DNA of 20,133 bases from Paramacrobiotus richtersi (taxonomy: Eukaryota > Tardigrada > Eutardigrada > Parachela > Macrobiotidae), in assembly GCA_034698045.1 (NCBI GenBank), contig JAQGAU010001278.1:1-20133 (forward strand). The letters run 5' to 3'. Under the pieces are notes generated by a model. That model had not been told where the DNA came from and made no database searches. It was given only the letters and a program-made list of their open reading frames with translations. Made by a program: the position numbers and the translations under genes. How positions within the stretch are numbered: position 1 is the stretch's first letter; each line of letters starts with the position of its first letter. Below, piece by piece: positions 1-8,600 of the stretch.

Positions 1-535
1 CCTCTAATGTGAATGAAGTGCATCGATACATGCCATATAACATTCGCACTTCCGTAATAAAAGTACGTCTCGGTTACAGTCTTACATGTGTAAAGACTGT
101 TTTATTTCGCATAATAGAGTCCGTTTATTTTGCACTGTGGTTTTCTTAATCCATCCAAGGCGTGCACTTGTACAAAAGTTTATCATTATAACATAAATAT
201 AAAACGAATTATATATGAATCTTCGAATGAGCTATTAAGTCCCAAAAATATTTAAGAGTTCTAGAAGACGTTAAAAGATTAAGAACAAAGATAAAGCAAG
301 CATTATTCACTTTTCGGAGCTTTTACTGCAATCACAATGGAAAACAGGAGTAAAGACTTGTGATTTGATACTTGCTAGCTACGATGTAGTGAATATATAT
401 CCCTCTGTATATGGGAAACCAGAATCAAAGAATGCCGGAAAGGCGTGTTTTAACACTTATTTACTACTGCTGTAAAGTTGTAAACAAAAGTATAATTACA
501 AGATATGTACTAACAGGTTTTTATCTTTCTCGTAG
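1..535. other. Sequence upstream of the first visible ZP exon; probably intron or 5' flank
   Basis: No open frame here shows a signal peptide or family motif. The last bases (about 518-535) are T-rich and end in TAG, a good splice acceptor for the exon at 536, so at least the 3' part is probably intron. The ATG at 337 is followed by a short frame with no hydrophobic leader and was not used. An AATAAA on the plus strand near 56-61 could be a polyadenylation signal of an upstream gene, but nothing else supports that. Confidence 0.5.
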
Positions 536-3500
536 GCGACATGGTCAACTGTAACAGCAGACCAGAACCGGCTAAAAAGCCTCAACGTAAAATGCGGCGA
601 TAACGATATGCTAGTCGATATCGAATTCAACACACCATTCAGCGGGATAATATTCTCCAAAGGTTACTTCGCTCGCACTGAATGTGTTTACGTCAAAGCT
701 GCTCCTGCGAAGTATTCATACCAGTTCACGATAGCGTACAGCGGATGCGGGACAACAGCGGGCGGTTCGGGCATTACTGGTGGAACCCGACGTTCCGACG
801 GCTTCCTTCGATCAATAGACGAAGTGCTACAAGAATCCAATTCGACCGCCAACGGCACGCGTTCCCGTAGAGAAACCGGAAACGGAAACGGAACCGCCGG
901 TGCACAAGGCCGTTCGCTGGGCGGTTTTGGCAACGGGATGGGAGCGGAGTTCATGGGTGATCCGTACGCACCAAAAATGGAAAGCCAGGATTTGTCGGCC
1001 GGAAGTGGGTCGGGCTACGGCGATCCAATGGCCGCCGGTCAAATGGGCAATATGGCTATGGGCGGACAAAACTGGCAGGCGGGCGGTGCTAATGCGGATT
1101 ACTCCAATAGCATGCCGGGGATGAATATGAACAGTGGTGGATATGGCGGTGGTCAGCCGCAACAAATTTATGGACAGCCTCAACAGAATCCGCAAAATAA
1201 TATGAACGGGGCTGTTATGTGGAACGGCAATCCTAACAGTTATTACAGCGGACAACCGCAACAGCAGCCGCCCCCTCAGCAACCACCCCCTATGCAATAC
1301 AACGCGGATGTTCAAAATCAGAACCGATTCCAGCAAGCAAATGCTGGGCAGAATGTTCAGCAACAGTTCCAACAAAATGTGCAACCACAGTCCCAACAAA
1401 ATGTCCAACCACAGTTTCAACAAAATGCCGGTGTTAAAGTCCAGTCCAGTGCAAGCGCTTCGTCGAACACTAATGCTAACAAGTTTGCCACGTCCATTCC
1501 GGGAACGCAGTCCAACGCTCAGTTCGCCGGTCAGCAAGCGGACGAGGACAAGGACGAAGAGGAACCGCAGTCCAACACGGCACTGCGAGCCAACCCGCCG
1601 TTCGGCGAAGATAAAACTGGAGGATCCAGTCGGTTCTTTGAGAATATCATTATTATTCAATATGACGCCAATATTCAGGAAGTGTGGGATGTCGCCAAAG
1701 CGCTGCGGTGCGAATGGCATGATAACTATCACAAGACCGTTTCCTACAAGCCGTTCCAGGTTGACGCTTTGGAAGTGGTGCCAGCGACCTTTGCCGGTGA
1801 TAATGTGGGAGTGTGGATGACCGTTCAACAGGGTAAATGTTTAACGTAGCGTTTCAGAGGATTTTATCATAAGTAGACGGAAGTTATGAAATGAAATGAA
1901 ACAGTCCTTATAATGATAAACTGAGGGAAGCGCATGATCGTTTTGCCGTAGTATATTTATTAAAAAGATAACTTTCGCATCATCTTAATATAAACATTTC
2001 CAAAAAGAACGTTTTTTAGATAAATTCTTGACTATAATTATTATTTGCGACCAATGTGTATGTACCGAGTCGTGCGAACATATTGGCGAACATCAGTACT
2101 TATTATCGTTAGAATAATATTCCAGTCAGTTTGCTGAATAATTTGGATGGATACAACACTACACATGATTCAAAAGTAAAAACACAAAATTAATGAAAAA
2201 GTATTTCTGTCAGACCAGAAGTACTTCGGCCAAGCTAATTTCTCATAATCTTTGTAGGAAAAGGCCCGTACGCGCCGGAAGTGAACGGTATTGTGCGCAT
2301 TGGAGAATACTTGACTCTCGCCATTGGTATTCAAGACCAGACAAAGAAGTTCGACATGCGCGTGATCAACTGTTTCGCCAGTGATGGCGCACGACCAACA
2401 GTTCAGCTGGTCGACGAATACGGATGCGTCACGCGACCTAAAATCATGTCCGATTTTGCAAAGGTCACCAATTACGGCGATCAGGCCAGCGTGGTGTCGT
2501 ATGCCTACTTTCAAGCCTTCAAATTTCCCGACTCTGTCGATGTCCAGCTGGAATGCAGTGTGGAGATTTGTAAATTTGGATGTGCCAAACAATGCTATAA
2601 TAAAATGGCAGGGGAGATTGCTTCAGTCAGCAAACCGGGAACAGCTGTTGCATCGATTTCTTCTGGTCTTTCTTTTGGTGGCTCAAGTGCAGCAGCTCGT
2701 GGCCAGATGTAAGTAGATAATAGTTAAAACTTCAGGCAACCGTGACAGTATTAAATTTATTCTATTTTTAAAAATATTCTGACTAAGTGTTCTATTCTGT
2801 GCACTATACTAATTATAAACTATTCTGAAAGTAGGCATAAAGCAGTCTGTTGTACTATCACCTAAGTATGGAACTTAGTAATCTGTTTACTAAACACGGC
2901 TGTCATTAACGTTGGGAAAGTGAAAGGGTAATTACTCTGCCACTTATCACTTTATACGATTTAACAATTATTGAAGTTTAACGATTCGATATGTCAACTA
3001 CAAATTTACTAGTGAAAAAATCTACACCAGATTCAACATAGCTATTTACTAAAGAAATTGGATCTAGTTTCAAAAAGCATGATTTCATACAGCTTTATGC
3101 ACAAACAAACTGTAAACTTTTGAATGGACACAGGAAATTGTGTTTAACTGCAACTTAGTCTGCCAGTACTCATTTTGGGAAACATGATCGATTATTTGCA
3201 AACGTTCTTCACGGACAAGTTGACAAGTTTTAATAGCACATCCCTCATCGAAAATTTTTGGAATTGGAGCTTTTGAATAAGTTTTGATATCTATCGTTAT
3301 CGCTTCGTTTGCAGGTCACGAAAGGTAGATGGCACCCTGGCCGACTCGTCGGCAGCGTCTTCCGGAGAGCGCGCCAGCGCAACCGGAAAGGCATCGAGCT
3401 CTTCATCGTCCAAGCAGACTGCCGGCTCCGCTTCGGCAAGTGGTGATTCCAGCTCGGCCAGCGTGTCGGGACAAAAAGTGTCATCTGGATCGGATGCTAA

Positions 3501-4547
3501 TGAGGACTCTGTAAACGGGAATGTAAAGAAGCTGATGCAAGAAGGAAAACTGATCAAGATCAATAAGAAAGTGCCTCGCGAGCTGGCGGCCAACACTGGC
3601 GGGTCACGCGGTGCAGGTAAGCGGCATTGACAGCTATAGCTGGGTTTCCCGTATACGTCAATCTGACCGACTCTTAGCAATCTTTTATCTAATTAACTAA
3701 AGACATACTGTACAGCTATCAGCAGATAAATGCATACGCAGATAGTGGACTCTGGCCGAAGTGAAAAAATGCGTACGCACATATACAGTACTTTTACGGT
3801 AGTAAAATGTGTTTTATATATTTTGATACATGTTTTATTTGTAATACTAATAGCATTTCTGAAACGTAACAACGACGTCATTAATATTGTCGTGACCGAC
3901 CGACCGACTGAGACATGAAACGCAATACGAGACAAGTACCGTATAGTAATTTGAGCTGCATATTATGAACTTTCTCTTGTCGACAACAAGTGCAAGTGTA
4001 ACTTTAATTTTATACCCGCCTTCTGATCCAATTTTGCCTCAACAGTAAAACCGAGGTTTCATATTTTTGTTTTTTCTCAGCAATCTACAACGCGATGACC
4101 GCGGAAGACGAAGAATTTGACAACACAGACGACTCAACAACGAAAAAATCCGCAGCAACGGCTACGACCAAGCGGAAATCCATCAAGGAACCAGCTGAAG
4201 ACAACGAGCCCGCCTACCGGAAACGTCGTGAAGCCGTGATCCCGGATCCCGAAATCCAACAGAATGTCGGCATCAAACGGCGATTCCGGGTCGTGGCCCC
4301 CGGTGACCTTTCCTTCCTCGACAATAAGGCCAACAGCACGGTCGTCTATTCGTCGCAGCGTATCGTGGGCCTCAGCGATGTGTGCATATCGCCCACGAGC
4401 TTCGTGGCCGGCATTGTTGTGTTATTAGCACTACTAATCCTGACAACATTATGTGCTATAATCCTCTGCTTACGATTACGTTCCTTGGATCGTGTATCCA
4501 ACAAACTGAAAGATATCGATCTGGAGTACATCAAGGCGGCCCATTGA
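536..4547 (+). CDS. ZP-domain transmembrane protein (miniature/dusky-like cuticle ZP protein), 5' incomplete
   Basis: Coding exons are 536-1832, 2258-2708, 3315-3616 and 4081-4547, joined at phases 1, 2 and 1, giving 838 visible residues plus a stop. ZP-N begins near residue 20 (KCGDNDMLVDIEF) with Cys in ECVYV, SGCGT and LRCEW. It is interrupted by about 290 low-complexity residues (about 75-365) before RFFENIIIIQYD. ZP-C runs from GKGPYAPEVNG (about 433) through INCFASDG and YGCVTRPK to the Cys-rich CSVEICKFGC. A Ser-rich linker follows, then a furin-type site RKRR (about 730-733), one hydrophobic helix (about 792-814) and a basic cytosolic tail. Such proteins are cleaved, polymerise through ZP domains and organise the apical extracellular matrix or cuticle. 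The match to miniature/dusky is from remembered family motifs. The signal peptide is not in view. ZP identity is firm; the precise orthologue is not. Confidence 0.88.
758..1630 (+). other. Low-complexity Gly/Asn/Gln-rich insertion inside ZP-N
   Basis: This stretch codes about 290 residues between the third ZP-N cysteine (SGCGT) and the strand RFFENIIIIQYD. It is rich in Gly, Asn, Gln, Met and Pro, has a single open frame without splice-like interruptions, and ends with an acidic patch (DEDKDEEE). It is probably disordered. It contains an RSRR furin-type motif and a Gln-rich octapeptide repeat. In the ZP family these two flanks are usually close together. Confidence 0.75.
1364..1429 (+). repeat. 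24-base in-frame tandem repeat coding Q-(F/S)-Q-Q-N-V-Q-P
   Basis: Two full copies (1364-1387, 1388-1411) and one partial copy (1412-1429) of a 24-base unit lie in frame inside the ZP insertion. They differ at only a few positions, which indicates recent slippage or unequal exchange within a Gln-rich tract. Confidence 0.85.
1833..2257 (+). other. Intron of the ZP gene
   Basis: The donor GTAAAT follows CAGG, and the acceptor TTTGTAG precedes the exon at 2258. The join restores the ZP sequence QQGKGPYAPEV at phase 1. The intron is AT-rich with stops in all plus frames, and no other feature was seen in it. Confidence 0.85.
2709..3314 (+). other. Intron of the ZP gene
   Basis: The donor is GTAAGT at 2709 and the acceptor is TTTGCAG before 3315. 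The phase 2 join codes Met and continues an open Ser-rich frame. No gene, RNA or clear repeat was seen inside. Confidence 0.8.
3617..4080 (+). other. Intron of the ZP gene
   Basis: The donor is GTAAGC at 3617 and the acceptor is TTTTTTCTCAG before 4081, with a phase 1 join. It contains the perfect palindrome TGCGTACGCA at 3770-3779, a one-mismatch copy at 3731-3740, and a short GACC microsatellite at 3894-3908. No gene was seen. Confidence 0.8.
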
Positions 4548-5042
4548 TTATGAGACACTGGTGAAATTGTTTTTTAATCGATGGCGCTGCCTTTGTGCGG
4601 TTGTTTGTGGTTTTAATAGTTTAAAGGAATTTTAACTTGGTGTAAGGTTTCTGGATACTGCTGATCTTGCAATGTTTTTTTTCTACTTTCCGGTCGAAAT
4701 TTGTTAACTACTTTACTCACTTTTGCTACTGCAAACCTGTTGAGTTTTTGCTCAGAATCGGTTATCATATAATCGATTCAGTAGTGATGGCAGTATGCCA
4801 AGCAGCGTCGTTGTATAAAGCCTTGTTCGATAATGTTCGACTGCCAATATGAATCCCAAGCGAAGTGATCAAAAGTGTCCGATCTTTCCTGAATGTATTA
4901 TTACAATAATTTTGTTCAAGGCGATCGAAGAAACTAGCATGCAAGTCTGGGACTGACTGGTCTGGGATTGTAAAGATCATTCGTTCACTGACCGGAAATA
5001 ATCTGGTTGAAATAGTCTGGTTGAAATTAGATATATGTAGAA

Positions 5043-5064
5043 GGCGGGGCTGCGATTACGTCAT
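5043..5064. promoter_or_regulatory. Candidate promoter element: GC box next to a CRE-like site
   Basis: GGCGGGGC (5043-5050) sits 5 bases from ATTACGTCAT (5055-5064), whose reverse complement contains TGACGTAA, a bZIP (CREB/ATF or PAR-type) site. It lies about 580 bases before the ABCA start codon. The assignment rests on motif resemblance only. Confidence 0.25.
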
Positions 5065-5419
5065 AGCGATAACTGACAGAAGTAAAAAAAGCCAACAGCC
5101 GTGGATCGAAGTTTCAAAACAAAACAGCATGTGTTCGGCACTTGTTTGGTTGTTTTACTTATTCTTTTAGAATCCATCTGTGCTTAAAAAATGCTGATTT
5201 TTCGAACACTTCCAAATCTGAACTACTTGAGGTTTGTGTTTGCGATTGAACATCGATAAATTACCAGTTTCTCTTTGACTCGATGCGACAGTGGCTTTCT
5301 TATCGCAGCGTGTTCGCGATTTTGAACTTATTACTCGTAGAGTTATCGCGAGTCCAAACTGACAGCGGAATCATCGAGGACCAGATAAATGGAATGTCCT
5401 ATCTCTCATGGTCACGACC

Positions 5420-5444
5420 TAGTTATCAGTACAGTTGATAACTA
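5420..5444. promoter_or_regulatory. Palindromic pair of GATA motifs
   Basis: TAGTTATCA and TGATAACTA form perfect 9-base inverted arms around a 7-base spacer. Each arm contains TGATAA or its complement, which fits the WGATAR consensus for GATA factors. The site is about 200 bases upstream of the ABCA start codon. Confidence 0.35.
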
Positions 5445-5535
5445 TAATCAAGACCGTAAGAGTTGTAATGTTCGTCGCTTTACACTTTACGGCGTTTCGA
5501 CGTATTTTCGTACTTGTGCTTGTAGGAGCACGTTG

Positions 5536-5681
5536 ATGTGGAATTCCTGATCTGTATGGTGCTGGCAACCATTTTCTGGCTGTCGTTCGTGAAAGTGTTT
5601 ATTGCTCGCCTCCGAAGCTGGCGTCATTCACCAGTTCGCCCATGGACTCCACCGACAGTTCGGTGGATTCTGCAGAAATGA
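5536..5681 (+). promoter_or_regulatory. Two upstream ORFs in the ABCA 5' leader
   Basis: A five-codon frame including its stop (5536-5550) is followed by a 41-codon frame (5556-5681) that overlaps the main start at 5642 in another frame. If the leader is transcribed through here, both would be met before the main ATG. Whether they are used is unknown. Confidence 0.3.
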
Positions 5682-8600
5682 GTACATCTTCCAGAGCTAG
5701 CCTGGTCTCTACGCACCGTGCCATGGAGCCACCAGTGTCCACATTTTTCGGCCAGCTGATAACGATGCTCCGCCGGAATATCTTTCTTAAAAAGAAATCC
5801 ATAAAAATGACGGTCGTGGTATGTGAACAGTGGAGATGTTACTGCTGAGATTATATATTGTGTGAAATTATATACGCCTGTCATTCAGAATTATATATTA
5901 CTTTAATTATTTTCCAGTTTTTTAGTATTATTTCTAAGTATTAATATGCATCTGTCCTTTGTAAATTTACTTTGCGTAAGATATTGTATTTTTTCCTTAG
6001 CTTTATGTGCAGGGCTTATCACTTATGAATACCTTATAATTATTAATACAATCGTATTTATAATTTCGCTGAAATTCTGTACGTGTATATGCATCGTACG
6101 ATGCGTCCATTTTTTAGACGCATGTCTAATAATTTACTAGTAATTGTACCCAAGATAGTGTCGTTCACTGTTTTTTTCGAAATTCCTATAAACAGTTCTC
6201 TTATTTTTCGCAGGAATTCCTTATTCCCCTAATATTTTTGGGCGAATTCGTGTTTTTGGGGTCCCTAATGCGGAGCTTCAACATAGCATATCCGGCGGTA
6301 CCGGAATTTGTGGATCAGCCGATCCAGTATCCTGGCATACCATTCCACCAGGCGGGAAATTTCTTCGCCGTCGGTTACACTCCGAACAACAGTCAAACGG
6401 GTTTTATTATGGATTATGTGACCGATTGGTGGAGCAAATTCAATTCGTCATCGACACTAATAACGATGCCATTTCAAACTGCGGAGGATCTGGAAAAACT
6501 GTATTTAAATGGGACTTTTCCTGGAGTCGGTCTCGTCTTTCACGATCACGATTTCAGAATGCTCAATTATTCTCTCCGTTTTCCGAACGAGTTTGTCCCA
6601 CCAACTTCGAAACCGTACTTGCGGCAAGGCGAAAGTAAGAGATGCATGCACTAAACTCTTAAAAAGTAGTTTCTGGCAGCATAAAATGTTTCTTAAATTA
6701 TATAATTATTTTGTAGCCTTTCTTGTACGAATTTATCTGTCCTCTTTTATTTTTGAGTGTTATTAACTTCGATAATTTATTTAAAAAACTGCAAACAACA
6801 TAAGCTGTATAATTTAAAAACGATTTTTCTCGCTGCTCGTAGCATCTTGCCGGCCTATGAATAAAACTGCAGTAACGGTGGCTACTCCAAACTTATGCCT
6901 GGCTAATTCCTACGCGGTTACTGGGTTCGCCGCGCTACAAAACCTCATCTCTACCGCTTATACTATCGTAAGGAAAATACCGTTGATTCACTCCTTTGTG
7001 ATATTGAGTCATTCTGCATTGTCATTGATACCATTGTAGCTCAAGAGTAACGGAACACTGGCGTCCCTGACTCCGATGAACCTGACCACTAAGCTGATGC
7101 CCGAAGGACCCACCACCGTCCTCAACGGTGGAGCGGCCATTGCGTCCATGCCAGCGACATATCTCGCCAACCTGCTAGGATTCTTTGTTATTTTCCTGGT
7201 CATTTACGTCGTCACCGAGAAGGAGAAAAAACACATTGAAAGCATGAAGATCATGGGACTGCGGGCATCGGTGTACTGGTTGAGCTGGATACTTCTGTAT
7301 GCTGCTATTATGCTGGTGATATCTGTCCTCGCACTCATTCTGGCCAAATTCCTGAACATCTGGCCGAATAGCAGTTTCATATTGCTGCTAATTGATTGTA
7401 TGTTGTTTGGAGGAAGTGTTATTGCGTTGGGATTTTGTATTGCGCCGTTTTTCCGACGTCCATTGATTGCCGGTTTAGTGACGTATGCGTTGATGCAAGT
7501 GTTTGGATTTTTATATCTGGTGGAAACGTTTGTTCCGCAGATGACTGATGGAGCCAAATGGGGCATTGCCGTATTATCGCCTACTGCATTTTTTATGACA
7601 TTGTCACGGGTATGTTTATTTCAGTGCGTAATATTTGGTAGCTAAGTTCGGTTTTAGTTAAGTCTTGCAAAAAAAGCGATGCCGAAATACCGTCGTGTGT
7701 TTAGGTGGCACAAGCGGAAGCTTCTGGATGGGGTATCGGTTTTGGTAACGCAATGGACACCTCGCAGTCGTCATTTTCGTTTGGTAGCGCTATAATCATG
7801 CTCGCTGTGGATCTCGCCTTTTACGCACTTATGGCGATCTATCTGGAGAAGGTCTTTCCTAGTACGTGTTCATTTCGGTGGTAAAAATAATCCGTATTTG
7901 TAGCTGTTTTTCTGCAGGTGATGATACACCAAAGCAGCGCCCGTGGTTCTTTTTGTTGCCTTCATACTGGTGTGGACACCGTGGACCTTTACCTAGCTAC
8001 ACAGCTAGTATGAGCAGTTTATTCGACTCTGGGGATGTTGAACCAGTGCCGGAAGAGCTACGTTACAAAACTGCCGTTTCCATCAATGGCTTACGTAAAG
8101 TCTACCCCGGAAGTACGAACGCGGTAGCTGTACATGATTTCACATATGAAGTGTACGAGGACGAGATTCTGGCCATTTTGGGACACAATGGTGCCGGAAA
8201 AACGACACTGATTAATATGATTACCGGAATGATATCTCCTACTGCTGGAAATGCCTTGATTTACGGGAAAGATGTGACAAAACCAGAAGAATTGCTAGAA
8301 GCGAGGAAAATGATTGGAATTTGTCCTCAGCACAATATTCTGTTTGATACGCTTACCGTACGTGAACATATCGATTTCTATGCCCGTTTGAAAGGGTTCT
8401 CCAACAGTGTGGCGCGATCGGAATGCGAACGGATTTTGGATGAAATTAGTATGCGGCCACAAGCAGACCAGCAGTCTCAGAAGCTCAGTGGAGGACAAAA
8501 ACGCCGATTGTGCATTGCTATTGCCGCGGTCGGGAATCCGAAAGTCTTGATCCTGGACGAACCAACTTCCGGTGTGGATCCGTACTCTCAGCGTTTCTTG

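Larger units (their letters stand above)
4548..5525. other. Intergenic region: 3' flank of the ZP gene and 5' flank of the first ABCA gene
   Basis: No coding frame can be supported. I saw no canonical AATAAA close after the ZP stop codon. The right half carries candidate regulatory motifs, listed separately: a GC box plus CRE-like element near 5043-5064 and a GATA-containing palindrome at 5420-5444. The TTGTAG before 5526 looks like a splice acceptor, so the ABCA gene may have an upstream noncoding first exon here. Confidence 0.6.

Noticed and set aside
827..1828. Long minus-strand open frame (333 codons) opposite the ZP exon
   Set aside because: It is the antisense shadow of the Gly/Asn/Gln-rich coding block. 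It shows no domain, while the plus strand carries clear ZP motifs and splice sites.
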